This document shows positions 34,757 to 43,846 of a DNA stretch of 64,000 bases, one piece after another. Each line of letters opens with the position of its first letter. The first letter of the stretch is position 1. This DNA is from Candidatus Nitronereus thalassa (lineage in GTDB: Bacteria > Nitrospirota > Nitrospiria > Nitrospirales > UBA8639): positions 3,193,501 to 3,257,500 of the forward strand of contig NZ_JAQOUE010000001.1 of assembly GCF_032191465.1 (NCBI RefSeq), written 5' to 3'. Both the position numbers and the translations under genes were made by a program. The notes under the pieces were generated by a model, which saw only the letters and a program-made list of their open reading frames with translations, searched no databases and had not been told where the DNA came from.

Positions 34757-36227
34757 GATGAGAACTTTCTTCTGCTCCTGGTCCTGGTGGTCCCGGTTTC
34801 TGGTTATCAAAATTCAGTGGAATCGTGAAGATGAACCTGGTGGTGTGCTCAGGAACAGATTCTACCCAGATTCTACCACCATGGGCTTCGATAATGCTTT
34901 TACAAATGGCTAATCCTAAGCCAGTCCCTCGAATGCTGCGGTCTCCTCGGGAACGAACGCGATAAAACCGTTCGAAAATTTTGGGGATCTCTGTTGGGGT
35001 GATGCCCTCTCCGGTATTGGATACGCGTGCCTCAATTGAATCGTCTACGCGAACGACCTGCAGGGTAATCGCAGAGCCTGCACGAGAATATTTAATGGCA
35101 TTATCTAAAAGGTTCGCCAATACTTGTTGAATTTGGACTCCGTCAATGAAGATCGGAGGCAAATCATCTTCCAAATCCAGCAGGAGTTCCCGTGCGCGTA
35201 AACTTTTCCCAAGAGAGTTAATGGCTCCTTCAACCAGGTCTTCAAAAAGTTCCCAATCGCGTTTGGGTTGGAGGGTTCCGGCTTCAATTCTGGACATGTC
35301 TAAAAGATTTTCAACGAGACGGGTGAGGTGATCAATTTCTTGATTGATCGAGTTCAAGTATTCCTTTCGGGTGGTGGAGGATTCCTCCTGGGATGAATCG
35401 AGTGCCCTTGAGACCATAGCTTTAATGGACGTCAAGGGAGTTCGAAGTTCATGTGAGACTGAGGACAACAAGGCAGACTTGAGGGTATCGCTTTGCCGTA
35501 ATGCGTGAAGGACTTGGGCTTCACTGTGTCGTAAATCCTCTTGGGCTTTTTGGCGTTCGAGCGTCTCCCGCTCTCGCTCGCGGTTAACTCGTGTCACCTG
35601 CAGGGTGAGCAAGATCCCAAGAAGGCCAACCATGACGCCGACCACGATCTGTCCTTCGAGCATTTCGGTGACTTTGTCCCGAGACGCCCTAGAGAGCATC
35701 TTTACCGCGTCCTCACTGATATTGTGAAGGTCCACATATAGACCACGAAGTTCCTTCAAAGCATCTTGGTAAGGCGGATCAGTCACCGCGAGTTTGAGAA
35801 ACGCATCAGCTTTGAACGTAAATTGTTGTATGAGGTCGTGTTGCTGTTCCAGGATTTGGCGGATGTCTTGAGTAGGAGCTGGTGGCAACTTCTCTGTTTC
35901 ATCTTCCCCAAGATTGATGACGGCTTCTCCCCCATAGGTCAAGGCCTTCAGGGTTTCGTCCAGAATCCTGCGGGTATAGTGATAATCCGCTTCTCCCCCG
36001 TGAGAGACAAGAAGGATTTGCATCATGTGCCGGGTGTTGAGCATCCGCTGGCGACCGGCGAGATCAATGACCACCGCATCCGACCGTTGGCTTTGAAACG
36101 TCATCAAGGTGTAAACAACCATTCCCACCATCGTAATCACATACAGTGCAATGATTCCGGCAAAACTTGCGCGAATGCCAAAATTTGGCTTTAGAAATAA
36201 AGGGAGTCTGATATTTTGATGAGGCAT
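34749..36227 (-). CDS. Sensor histidine kinase with PilJ/NarX-type periplasmic domain
   Basis: This protein has 492 residues. Two membrane helices (about 20-42 and 193-212) bracket a periplasmic helical domain with DLAGRQRMLNTRHM, the signature of the PilJ/NarX-like sensor fold. A HisKA domain follows (SVSHELRTPLTSIK, phospho-His), then an HATPase with the N box (NLLDNAIKYS), a G1 box and GTGLGLAICKSII, similar to KdpD. The PilJ-type fold senses nitrate/nitrite in NarX and NarQ, so a nitrogen oxide ligand is possible but not shown. It is coupled to the response regulator by overlap. Confidence 0.92.
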   Translation of the reverse strand: MPHQNIRLPLFLKPNFGIRASFAGIIALYVITMVGMVVYTLMTFQSQRSDAVVIDLAGRQRMLNTRHMMQILLVSHGGEADYHYTRRILDETLKALTYGGEAVINLGEDETEKLPPAPTQDIRQILEQQHDLIQQFTFKADAFLKLAVTDPPYQDALKELRGLYVDLHNISEDAVKMLSRASRDKVTEMLEGQIVVGVMVGLLGILLTLQVTRVNRERERETLERQKAQEDLRHSEAQVLHALRQSDTLKSALLSSVSHELRTPLTSIKAMVSRALDSSQEESSTTRKEYLNSINQEIDHLTRLVENLLDMSRIEAGTLQPKRDWELFEDLVEGAINSLGKSLRARELLLDLEDDLPPIFIDGVQIQQVLANLLDNAIKYSRAGSAITLQVVRVDDSIEARVSNTGEGITPTEIPKIFERFYRVRSRGDRSIRGTGLGLAICKSIIEAHGGRIWVESVPEHTTRFIFTIPLNFDNQKPGPPGPGAEESSHHE

Positions 36228-36612
36228 GGTACTACCACTATATCTCAAGATGGCCGTCTTATTCAGGATAAAATTCAACGAAAGTTGGATTTCTCATGAA
36301 TTTGAAAAATTGGCAAATACCCCGACGAGCGAAGGGAAAAATCCCTGAGCGATGGTGAATACCAGTTCTCATCCGGGGAAGGGGATCATTGTAAATCGCA
36401 TAATAGTCTCCTTGCTGTTGAGGATATTAGTTGGTATTACCAGATTCGGAATAAACGAATTCTTTAGGACTGGGATCAGTGCGCCAAGGCTCAATGGAAC
36501 TACACAAGAGCACTTTTCATGCAGAGAAACTGTCATGAACCAGGGTTTTCACTAGTACATTTTTCACCGTAATTAAACCAAGATACTTGCCAGCATGTGA
36601 AAGGAGAAAGCA
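36228..36612. other. Divergent promoter region
   Basis: About 385 bp separate the histidine kinase and the outer-membrane protein gene. No ORF with family features and no clear long palindrome is seen. It should hold two divergent promoters. Confidence 0.4.
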
Positions 36613-37434
36613 TTGAGAATGCACTTGTGTTGTTGGAGAGCAATCGGATTTTATGGAAGGGTATTGTGCGCGGGCCTCGCTTTGTGTGTGGGTGGTTGGG
36701 GGATCGCATCTTCAGCCATGGGCAAGGAGTTACAAGCCACGCCGTATAGACCGACGGTGTCGAATCCAGCTTATCTGCCGGTACCCAACTATGTAGAAGT
36801 TGAAATGGGTTGGCAATCTCTGAAGGCCAAGTCCACAGAGCGTCATCGGCATAGCATCCCTTATCTCCTCAAGTATGCCTTTACCGAACGAATCGGGGTA
36901 TTGATCGGTGGAGAGGCCGTGGTCATGGAAGATCAAGCGAATCGTCCAACCCAAAGCGGGTTCGGCGATATCACTGGGCTTGTCAAGCTTGTCCATCCAC
37001 TGAATACCATCATGCCGTCGGCATTCGGTCTTGAAGGAGGAATGAAGTTTCCTAGTGCGCCGAGCACCATTGGAACGGATCGCACGGATTTCTTACTCAA
37101 TGGAATCTATAGTCTGGCCTATGGCCAATTCGGCCTGGATTTAAACCTGCTCTATACACGGTTGGGAGGTGCCCAAGGGACGCAGGGAAAAAATGAGGTG
37201 GGTTGGGTGACGACTGCCTCTTATTCCGTGACTGATCGAGTCGGTGTTGCCGGGGAATTTTTTGGCTCTCACCGGGAAGGGGTTCGGCCCTTTCTCCAAT
37301 ATTTAAGTGCGCTGAGCTATGCGATCACACCACGAGTCGTAGGCGATGCCGGCGTGGCGTTTGGCCTGACCGGTGCCTCACAAGAATGGACATTATTCAC
37401 AGGGCTAACAATACTAACCTGGTCGCCTTTTTAA
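36613..37434 (+). CDS. Predicted outer-membrane beta-barrel (transporter-like)
   Basis: This protein of about 273 residues has a signal peptide (to about SSAMGKE) and beta-barrel strands with Gly/aromatic alternation (YVEVEMGWQSLKA, IGVLIGGEAVV, FGLDLNLLYTRLGG, WVTTASYSVTDRVGVAGEFFG) ending in LTILTWSPF, a C-terminal aromatic strand as required for BAM. It resembles the phenol-pathway meta-type outer-membrane family. AAGGAG is 6 bp before TTG 36613 and 12 bp before ATG 36619, so the exact start is uncertain. It diverges from the histidine kinase gene. Confidence 0.78.
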   Translation: MRMHLCCWRAIGFYGRVLCAGLALCVGGWGIASSAMGKELQATPYRPTVSNPAYLPVPNYVEVEMGWQSLKAKSTERHRHSIPYLLKYAFTERIGVLIGGEAVVMEDQANRPTQSGFGDITGLVKLVHPLNTIMPSAFGLEGGMKFPSAPSTIGTDRTDFLLNGIYSLAYGQFGLDLNLLYTRLGGAQGTQGKNEVGWVTTASYSVTDRVGVAGEFFGSHREGVRPFLQYLSALSYAITPRVVGDAGVAFGLTGASQEWTLFTGLTILTWSPF

Positions 37435-37469
37435 ATGTATCGTAGCCGAACGGTTTTCCTTTGCATCCC

Positions 37470-37862
37470 TTAATACGTGTGAAACACTTTGGAGGTGATG
37501 ATCCATTGGCCATCTTCTTTCAACAGCGTGAACAGATCGGTAAAGCGGAAGCCCAGCCAATTGTGGAGTTCTAGCCGTGCGGTGGCTACGGTATCCGCAA
37601 CATCGATGTTCACGATGTACGCCACCAAGTCCGAGGCAGGCGGATTCGTATCCACCCAATCAAATAATATGGTGATGGGGCCGGCGAGGAGACTGGCACC
37701 AAAATATCCATGAATCGTGGCATTGTCGTGAAACGCGGGCCTCATCAGCGATGCCTTACCTTTGCGTCCACCCTGGACGTATCTCTGGATGACGGATGAG
37801 ATGGCATCGAGTGCCTCTTCTTTTTCAGAAACTGTATCCTTGATAAGTACGGTGTGTGACAT
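37470..37862 (-). CDS. NTF2-like/lumazine-binding-type domain protein
   Basis: This 130-residue protein with the cone-shaped NTF2 pattern (SSVIQRYVQGGRKG, MRPAFHDNATIHGYF, AYIVNIDVADTVATARLEL, FTDLFTLLKEDGQWIITSKVFH) matches the putative lumazine-binding group of the superfamily. It probably binds a small ligand. GGGAGG precedes the ATG, and it lies 29 bp downstream of the old yellow enzyme gene, in one operon. Confidence 0.85.
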   Translation of the reverse strand: MSHTVLIKDTVSEKEEALDAISSVIQRYVQGGRKGKASLMRPAFHDNATIHGYFGASLLAGPITILFDWVDTNPPASDLVAYIVNIDVADTVATARLELHNWLGFRFTDLFTLLKEDGQWIITSKVFHTY

Positions 37863-37891
37863 GGATTGCCTCCCTTTCTTCTTAAAATTGA

Positions 37892-39055
37892 TTAAGCGAC
37901 CTGAGATAAACTTTCCGTGGCTATCGTGGAGTCCAAGAATGGATAATCCGTGTAACCTTTTTCAGTCCCACCATAAAATGTTGAGGGATCCGGTTGGTTC
38001 AACGGCGCGTTCAATTTCAAACGCAAAGGCAAATCCGGATTGGCAATAAACAGGGAGCCAAAGGCGATGAGATCCGCGTCTCCGGAATTAAGCCCGGCCA
38101 AGGCTCGGCTTCGATCATAGCCGGCGTTTGCCATATACATTCCGTGAAACGCCTCTCGCAGCTTTTGCTCGTCGAACGGTTGCCCGGAACGAACGGGATA
38201 GGCCCCATCGCCGTACCGACTTCCCACCACATGGAGGTATGCGAGCCCGAATTGGTTTAATTGTTTCGCGACATTGCCAAACGTGAGGTGTGGCTGCGAG
38301 TCATACATGCTGTTAAAGATATGGACCGGCGAGATTCGCACGCCCACACGATCAGCACCCCATACCTCGGTCACCGCTTGTGTAACTTCCATCAAGAGAC
38401 GTGCCCGATTCTCAACTGATCCACCATAGGCATCGGTACGATGATTCGTGCCATCACGCAAAAATTGATCAAGGAGGTAGCCGTTGGCTCCGTGAATTTC
38501 CACGCCATCAAATCCGGCTTTGAGTGCGTTGCGGGCAGCGTCGCGAAATTGTTCGATGATCCCTGGAATTTCGGAGGTCTTGAGTGCGCGCGGGGTCACC
38601 ATTGGCTGAAGGCCCTGGTATGTGTAGGCGTCCCCGTCTGGCTTGATGGCTGACGGTGCGACCGGCAGTGCTCCGTTGGGTTGCAGGGACGGGTGAGAGA
38701 TTCGACCTACATGCCACAGCTGGAGAAAGATGCGCCCGTGTTGTTGATGGACGGCCTCCGTGACTTTTTTCCAGCCTTTCACTTGCTCTTTCGTATGAAT
38801 GCCCGGCGTGTTCGGATAACCGACCCCTTGCGCAGAAACCTGGGAGGCCTCCGTGATGATCAGGCCCGCCGTCGCACGTTGGGCGTAATATTCAACATTC
38901 AGAGGTTGGGGTATATTGCCTGCGCCAGCTCGATTTCTGGTAAGCGGTGCCATCACGATTCGATTGGATAATTCGTAAGGTCCGAGACGAACCGGTCTCG
39001 TGAGGATGTCTTCAATTACGTTGAGGGGCATAGGTGTTGAGGCGGCCGTCTGCAT
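37892..39055 (-). CDS. Old yellow enzyme family alkene reductase (NemA-like)
   Basis: This 387-residue FMN-dependent TIM-barrel enzyme shows LSNRIVMAPLTRNRA, WHVGRISHPSLQPNG, the substrate-binding HGANGYLLDQFLRDGTN and GSVENRARL blocks, and late GDADLIAFGSLFIANPDLP. It reduces activated alkenes or nitro compounds with NAD(P)H. The start at MQTAAS is chosen because GGGAGA precedes it. It is followed by the NTF2-like gene. Regulator unknown. Confidence 0.93.
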   Translation of the reverse strand: MQTAASTPMPLNVIEDILTRPVRLGPYELSNRIVMAPLTRNRAGAGNIPQPLNVEYYAQRATAGLIITEASQVSAQGVGYPNTPGIHTKEQVKGWKKVTEAVHQQHGRIFLQLWHVGRISHPSLQPNGALPVAPSAIKPDGDAYTYQGLQPMVTPRALKTSEIPGIIEQFRDAARNALKAGFDGVEIHGANGYLLDQFLRDGTNHRTDAYGGSVENRARLLMEVTQAVTEVWGADRVGVRISPVHIFNSMYDSQPHLTFGNVAKQLNQFGLAYLHVVGSRYGDGAYPVRSGQPFDEQKLREAFHGMYMANAGYDRSRALAGLNSGDADLIAFGSLFIANPDLPLRLKLNAPLNQPDPSTFYGGTEKGYTDYPFLDSTIATESLSQVA

Positions 39056-39306
39056 GGAGAATCTCCCTTGAATGAACGAGTTGGTGTTGAGTAAAAAATC
39101 TAAGATCATACTGTCGCGCTATTACAAGGTGCATGCCATGTGGTGAGTTTGCACAAGTGCTTGATTTTGAAGAATATAAGAAAATCCATCTCATTGATCC
39201 TCATTGAACAATCTAGTGACATTTCGTGGGTGACGAAAACTCGTTGTGAGTCCGCGGCCTATAGTCTGTGACGCAAGGCCTTCCAGCAAACAGGACAGCC
39301 GTCCTG

Positions 39307-39669
39307 TTACGCCGCAGTTCTCGTAGACTCCAAGGTAAGGTTCAGATTGTTAATTTGTGTGTGGGAATGCTCCCGTCCGGTTCTCCGAGTGGGGAGCATG
39401 AACCCCGCATCTTCTAATGTTTTTCCCGATACCGTGGACCATTGAGAATGACCAGGTATCTCTTCCAGCAGTGTATAAAGAGAAAACCCTTCTGTGTGGT
39501 TTGCGCCTTCCTGCCATCCGACATAAAACGCTGGGGCGACAAGACGTTTCTTCTGCCCAACGATTTTATGTGGCAAGCGCATTCGCCCTGGTGTCTTGAA
39601 TACGGGAACCAGGTTTCCTGGAATCCTTCTCGGGAGTTGTAGATTTCTGCCTTGATTGAATGTCGTCAT
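39307..39669 (-). CDS. Hypothetical protein
   Basis: A 120-residue frame with GTGAGG just before the ATG. It has a basic N-terminal half (GRNLQLPRRIPGNL, GRMRLPHKIVGQKKRL) and a more protein-like middle (FYVGWQEGANHTEGFSLYTLLEEI). No family is recognised. It lies between the old yellow enzyme gene and the YHS protein gene on the same strand, after a terminator. It may be a real small protein or a decayed gene. Confidence 0.4.
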   Translation of the reverse strand: MTTFNQGRNLQLPRRIPGNLVPVFKTPGRMRLPHKIVGQKKRLVAPAFYVGWQEGANHTEGFSLYTLLEEIPGHSQWSTVSGKTLEDAGFMLPTRRTGREHSHTQINNLNLTLESTRTAA

Positions 39670-39685
39670 GATCCTCACCATATTC

Positions 39686-39717
39686 TAAAACGGCCCGTGG
39701 GCGTATGGCCCACGGGC
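39686..39717 (-). terminator. Terminator of the YHS-protein gene
   Basis: GCCCGTGGGC (39693-39702) and GCCCACGGGC (39708-39717) form a 10-bp stem with a 5-base loop. On the minus strand it is followed by CCGTTTTAGAAT. It lies just past the YHS gene stop. Confidence 0.75.
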
Positions 39718-39734
39718 GTTCTCTTGGTATGTCA

Positions 39735-40190
39735 TCAAAGATCCGCTGGGGCTTTGTCTCGGATCTCTTTCCAATTTTCATTCGCAGTCTTGATGTGACC
39801 TGGTATATCTTTGTTCCATTTGGCTTGAATGTTTCGATCCAAATTCACGTAAAGTGTTCCATTCACGATCTTCCAGACTTCTGGGTCGGCCACGAATTTC
39901 TTTCCAACCGCCACGCCATAGGCGCACCATCCCCCATAGGCTGGGGCATACTTGCTCGGGTTGGCTTCGAAAATGTCTTTGTGTTTTTCACTGGAGAACG
40001 CATAGGTCACGCCCTGGTAATCTGCGACATGATACCCGCTGCCGCGTTTGGCCGCGCCTTCGGTGAAGTAGGCGACCGGATCATAGCCACCAATGCCTGG
40101 TGTGCTATGGGCGACATCTTGGGCGAACACCGGGGTGGCCACCATGGCGACGAACAAGGCGACCACTGGTAAAAAGGTTTTAACGTTCAT
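39735..40190 (-). CDS. Secreted YHS-domain protein
   Basis: This 151-residue protein has a signal peptide (to about VFAQD) and a YHS-like domain: GIGGYDPVAYFTEG, GVTYAFSSEKHKDIFEANPSKYAPAYGGWCAYG and WKIVNGTLYVNLD. YHS domains bind metal, and the free Cys in GWCAYG is conserved in this group. Function is unproven. AAGGAG is well placed. A 16-bp palindrome lies in its promoter region. Confidence 0.9.
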   Translation of the reverse strand: MNVKTFLPVVALFVAMVATPVFAQDVAHSTPGIGGYDPVAYFTEGAAKRGSGYHVADYQGVTYAFSSEKHKDIFEANPSKYAPAYGGWCAYGVAVGKKFVADPEVWKIVNGTLYVNLDRNIQAKWNKDIPGHIKTANENWKEIRDKAPADL

Positions 40191-40233
40191 GGTGTATCTC
40201 CTTTTCAGCGTTTGAAGGTTGTTGTGGTTAATG

Positions 40234-40249
40234 TATACAGATCTGTATA
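40234..40249. promoter_or_regulatory. 16-bp palindrome in YHS/ankyrin divergent region
   Basis: TATACAGATCTGTATA is a perfect palindrome 43 bp upstream of the YHS start and 83 bp upstream of the ankyrin start. Size and symmetry fit a TetR-family operator, which could control either gene. The cognate regulator is not identified. Confidence 0.55.
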
Positions 40250-40332
40250 TTTCGAATGTAGTATACTCAACGGATCATTCGTTACAGGGGGAAGAAAAAA
40301 TTAGTGCTCAATGAAAAAGGGAATGGTGGGAC

Positions 40333-40842
40333 ATGGCCAATGAACTCCACATCCACGAAGCGTTTAAAAATGGCGATCTTTCAGCGCTAAAACTGGCGTT
40401 AGGTGATCCCCCGGATTTTCCAAACTGTTGCGGACCATTGGGTATCGGTGTGGTGTTGGAATATGCCATTTACCATAGCCCCCTCGCGTTTATACAAACG
40501 CTCCTGGAATTGGGCGCGAATCCCAACTATGAAGATCATGCAGGCTTTCCTTCCCTCATCGCGGCGTTGTCTTGCCCCGAGCGATCGGACCGACCAGAAC
40601 TCCTGAAACTGTTGCTCACCTTCGGCGCCGACATTCAGCAGCGGGGCGTGAACGACTATACGCCCCTGCACTATGCCGCGGCTGGGAACGACGTTCCCAT
40701 GATTGAGTTTCTCTTAGCGCATGGAGCGAATCCTGATGCCAAAACAAGGGTCGATGATTATGCGACGCCCCTGGAGGAGGCCCAGCTCTTGGGACAGAAA
40801 GAAGCTGTCGCACGGTTAACGCCAAAAGATGAACGAAAATGA
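40333..40842 (+). CDS. Ankyrin-repeat protein
   Basis: This 169-residue soluble protein has about four ankyrin repeats, including LIQ/ALLELGANPNYEDH-type and YTPLHYAAAGNDVPMIEFLLAHGANPDAKT units. These mediate protein contacts. The ribosome site is weak (GGTGGG). It is the only gene reading rightwards between the YHS gene and the acetolactate synthase gene, and its partner is unknown. Confidence 0.88.
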   Translation: MANELHIHEAFKNGDLSALKLALGDPPDFPNCCGPLGIGVVLEYAIYHSPLAFIQTLLELGANPNYEDHAGFPSLIAALSCPERSDRPELLKLLLTFGADIQQRGVNDYTPLHYAAAGNDVPMIEFLLAHGANPDAKTRVDDYATPLEEAQLLGQKEAVARLTPKDERK

Positions 40843-41095
40843 CGTTGTTGGGAATTCCGCGTGATGGCGCAACATGAGTTGGTACTCACGACTCATGCCA
40901 AACTCCTCATATTCTCTTACTGGCGCCTCTAATTTCTGATGGGGTGGTGCTCTCCATCTCAGGAATGGTATGGCATAATGCTACTGAACCCCATAATCAA
41001 AAAAGATTGAAATGCTCTAAGCAGGAGCGAATTTTTTCGGGAGTAGGCCTTTCGTCGAGTCTTTCTCGATGAGGAAATAAGGAAGGACACAAAAA
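40843..41095. other. Intergenic region before the acetolactate synthase gene
   Basis: About 250 bp without a supported gene. A short minus-strand frame (about 25 codons past a GAGGAG) overlaps the ankyrin gene end and was not accepted. The region should contain the promoter of the next gene. Confidence 0.35.
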
Positions 41096-42778
41096 ATGGC
41101 GCGTAGGAACGACAGCGATCAACAGTCGAGGAAAAAACTCAAAGCATCGGATCTCCTTGTACGTGCCTTGGAAGCAGAAGGTGTGGAATATGTGTTCGCG
41201 CTTCCAGGTGAGGAAAATCTGGATTTGGTTGAGTCCTTGCGACAGTCAAGCATCAAGCTGGTGTTAACCCGACATGAGCAGGGGGCTGGATTCATGGCCG
41301 CTACGTATGGCCGTCTTTGCGGGAAGGCCGGTGTGTGTTTGACGACCTTGGGTCCTGGCGCGACGAACCTGGCCACTCCGGCCGCGTTTGCGCAGCTTGG
41401 GGGGATGCCGCTTCTGATGATCACCGGTCAAAAACCCATTAAACAATCCAAGCAAGGGCAGTTTCAGATTGTGGATATTGTCAGTTTATTTTCGCCGATC
41501 TGCAAAATGGCCAAACAGATTGTTCATGGTAATACCATTCCTGCGCTCGTCCGCGAAGCCTTTCGCTTGGCTGAGGAGGAACGCCCCGGACCCGTGTTAT
41601 TGGAGTTGCCCGAAGATATTGCCGCGGAGGAGACGACCCAACCGGTGCTGACACCTCACGTTCGGCATTATGCGGTTGCCGATGATGCCGTGCTTCAGGA
41701 AGCGGTGGGTCTTATCAAGGCTGCGAGGATGCCGTTGGTGCTCATCGGGGCTGGGGCAAATCGGAAAGAGGCGCATCGCGCGTTGTCGAATTTTATCGAG
41801 ACCACCCGTATTCCTTTTTTTACGACCCAAATGGGCAAGGGGGTGGTTGATGAACGTTCTGATTTCTTTCTGGGCACGGCAGCGTTATCCTCCGGCGATT
41901 ATCTTCACTGCGCCATTGATCGAGCAGATTTGATCATTAATATCGGACATGATGTGATAGAAAAACCGCCGTTTTTCATGACGGAAAGTGGGAAGAAAGT
42001 CATTCATATCAATTACAAAGCCGCCCGGGTTGACGAAGTGTATTTCCCACAGCTGGAAGTCGTGGGTGACGTGGCACGGTCGGTGACGCGTCTACAGGAA
42101 AAACTTGGTGGGCCCGTTTCCTGTGATACCGCCTATTTCGATACCGTTCGTGGTGAAATTGAAACCCATATTGCGGAAGGACATGACGATCTTCAATTTC
42201 CCATCATTCCCCAGCGTCTGGTAGCAGATACGAGAAAGGTCATGGGTGACGCCGACATCATTGCGTTGGACAATGGGATTTATAAAATTTGGTTTGCGCG
42301 AAATTACAAAGCCCATCAACCCAACACGGTGCTCTTGGATAATGCGTTGGCCACTATGGGCGCGGGGCTATCGTCAGCCATGGCGGCCGCGATGCTGTAT
42401 CCTGATCGGCGTGTCATGGCGATTTGTGGAGACGGTGGATTCATGATGAATAGCCAAGAGCTGGAAACGGCGATTCGGTTGAAGCTGAATCTAGTGGTGA
42501 CGATATTGAATGATTCCGCGTATGGCATGATTCGATGGAAGCAAACGGCCTCCGGATTTGAGGATTGGGGATTGGAATTTGGTAATCCTGATTTTGTGAA
42601 GTATGCTGAAAGCTTTGGCGCCACCGGCCATCGCGTTCAAGCAACGGAAGATCTCGTTTCAATTTTTGAACAGGCCTTTACGGCTGGCGGGGTTCATCTC
42701 ATCGATCTGCCGATTGAATATTCCGAAAACCAAAAAGTCTTGGTTGAGGAACTCGCACAGAAGGTCTGCAAGCTCTAA
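41096..42778 (+). CDS. Acetolactate synthase large-subunit-like ThDP enzyme
   Basis: This 560-residue ThDP-dependent enzyme has the catalytic glutamate in RHEQGAGFMA, the central domain with ANRKEAHRALSNF, and the ThDP/Mg motif GDGGFMMNSQELETA ending in ILND (GDG-N). It condenses pyruvate to acetolactate if it follows the AlsS/IlvB model. It stands alone without the small regulatory subunit ilvN, so it is more likely the catabolic type or a related decarboxylase. AAGGAAGG precedes the ATG. Confidence 0.87.
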   Translation: MARRNDSDQQSRKKLKASDLLVRALEAEGVEYVFALPGEENLDLVESLRQSSIKLVLTRHEQGAGFMAATYGRLCGKAGVCLTTLGPGATNLATPAAFAQLGGMPLLMITGQKPIKQSKQGQFQIVDIVSLFSPICKMAKQIVHGNTIPALVREAFRLAEEERPGPVLLELPEDIAAEETTQPVLTPHVRHYAVADDAVLQEAVGLIKAARMPLVLIGAGANRKEAHRALSNFIETTRIPFFTTQMGKGVVDERSDFFLGTAALSSGDYLHCAIDRADLIINIGHDVIEKPPFFMTESGKKVIHINYKAARVDEVYFPQLEVVGDVARSVTRLQEKLGGPVSCDTAYFDTVRGEIETHIAEGHDDLQFPIIPQRLVADTRKVMGDADIIALDNGIYKIWFARNYKAHQPNTVLLDNALATMGAGLSSAMAAAMLYPDRRVMAICGDGGFMMNSQELETAIRLKLNLVVTILNDSAYGMIRWKQTASGFEDWGLEFGNPDFVKYAESFGATGHRVQATEDLVSIFEQAFTAGGVHLIDLPIEYSENQKVLVEELAQKVCKL

Positions 42779-42864
42779 ATGCGTTTGACGAATAGGCAAC
42801 GAGAGGGAGCTGGCCATTGATCAAGAAGGAATGAAGGCAGTCACACGTGTAGATCTATGGAAGC

Positions 42865-42931
42865 CTAACCTCTCCCTTCCAACTTTTCCCTCTTCGGAAA
42901 AAGTTTCCCTCCTGACAAAGGAGGGGAATAA
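42865..42931. repeat. Dispersed GC-rich repeat, orientation B
   Basis: The motif CCCTCTTCGGAAAAAGT followed by ACAAAGGAGGGGAA recurs almost unchanged at 45,104-45,167. It belongs to the repeat family clustered at 44.95-45.95 kb. It lies between the acetolactate synthase gene and the ECF sigma gene, which converge here. Confidence 0.7.
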
Positions 42932-42952
42932 AGAATCAAAAATCATCATCAG

Positions 42953-43732
42953 TTAAGCTCCTGGCGAAGAGGTTTGCATGTAATCATTAAGTGCCGAACG
43001 AACTTTGGATCGGCCCCGATGCAAGAGCACGCGTTGGTTGGATGGCGAGATAGTCAAGAGCTCACAAATTTCTTCGGACTCGAGGCCTTCGATATCACGG
43101 AGAATCATGACCTGCCGTTGATTCGCCGGAAGGGAATGGATGGCGTTCTCCATGAGCGCCATGCCTTCCTTCGATAACAGCCGCCGTTCCGGTGTCTGTT
43201 CATCCCAAGTGGATGGAGGTAACGCCCAATGTCCGGCAAGGGCACCAGATGTGTGAAACCGTTCCGGCTCCAAACCAAGATCATCATCTTCATCACCCGG
43301 GAACGTAGCTTCGGTAAACGATACATACCGGCTTTCGCGTTTCCCTCGGGTCTTGGCACGGTTGGTCAGAATTTGAAAGATCCACGTTTTCAAAGAAGAC
43401 CGGCCTTCAAATCGATGAATGCCCTCCAGTACACCCATCCACGTTTCTTGAACCACTTCTTCCGCCACGGCGTCGGAGGGCACATAAGACTTGGCCAGTC
43501 GTAGCAAACGAGTATGGTGGCGGTCGACCAACGAGCCGAATGCCGCTTCATCTCCATTGCGGAGAGCGTGCAGCAATTCCTGCTCTGGGGACTCAGCATC
43601 CAGCACGACAGATTGATATTGTACTGAGTTTAGGGCCGGGGAGTCAGGAATGAGTTCTCCCAAAGAATATTCAAGTTCGTTTATGGCCACGGAAACAGAA
43701 TGCGTAAGTGAAGGTTGAGTAGAATTCATCAT
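42953..43732 (-). CDS. ECF-type RNA polymerase sigma factor
   Basis: This 259-residue protein has region 2 (GDEAAFGSLVDRHHTRLLRLAKSYV, then AEEVVQETWMGVLEGIHRF and SLKTWIFQILTNRAK) and region 4 (IHSLPANQRQVMILRDIEGLESEEICELL, LLHRGRSKVR). A long N-terminal extension of about 50 residues and an acidic linker are unusual but not unique. No anti-sigma factor is encoded next to it. It would direct RNA polymerase to stress or envelope promoters. Confidence 0.92.
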   Translation of the reverse strand: MMNSTQPSLTHSVSVAINELEYSLGELIPDSPALNSVQYQSVVLDAESPEQELLHALRNGDEAAFGSLVDRHHTRLLRLAKSYVPSDAVAEEVVQETWMGVLEGIHRFEGRSSLKTWIFQILTNRAKTRGKRESRYVSFTEATFPGDEDDDLGLEPERFHTSGALAGHWALPPSTWDEQTPERRLLSKEGMALMENAIHSLPANQRQVMILRDIEGLESEEICELLTISPSNQRVLLHRGRSKVRSALNDYMQTSSPGA

Positions 43733-43846
43733 GGTCCGGCCTCTTAATAAATTGGGTTAAGGATTGTATTGGTCCTTTGTATCTTTGGGGCTGTTGAATA
43801 CAGTAGGTAATGCAAGTTCCAGGTAAGCTCGACATCACCAATGGGA

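Noticed and set aside
40843-41095. Short minus-strand ORF preceded by GAGGAG
   Set aside because: It overlaps the ankyrin gene end and is too short, with no recognisable fold.
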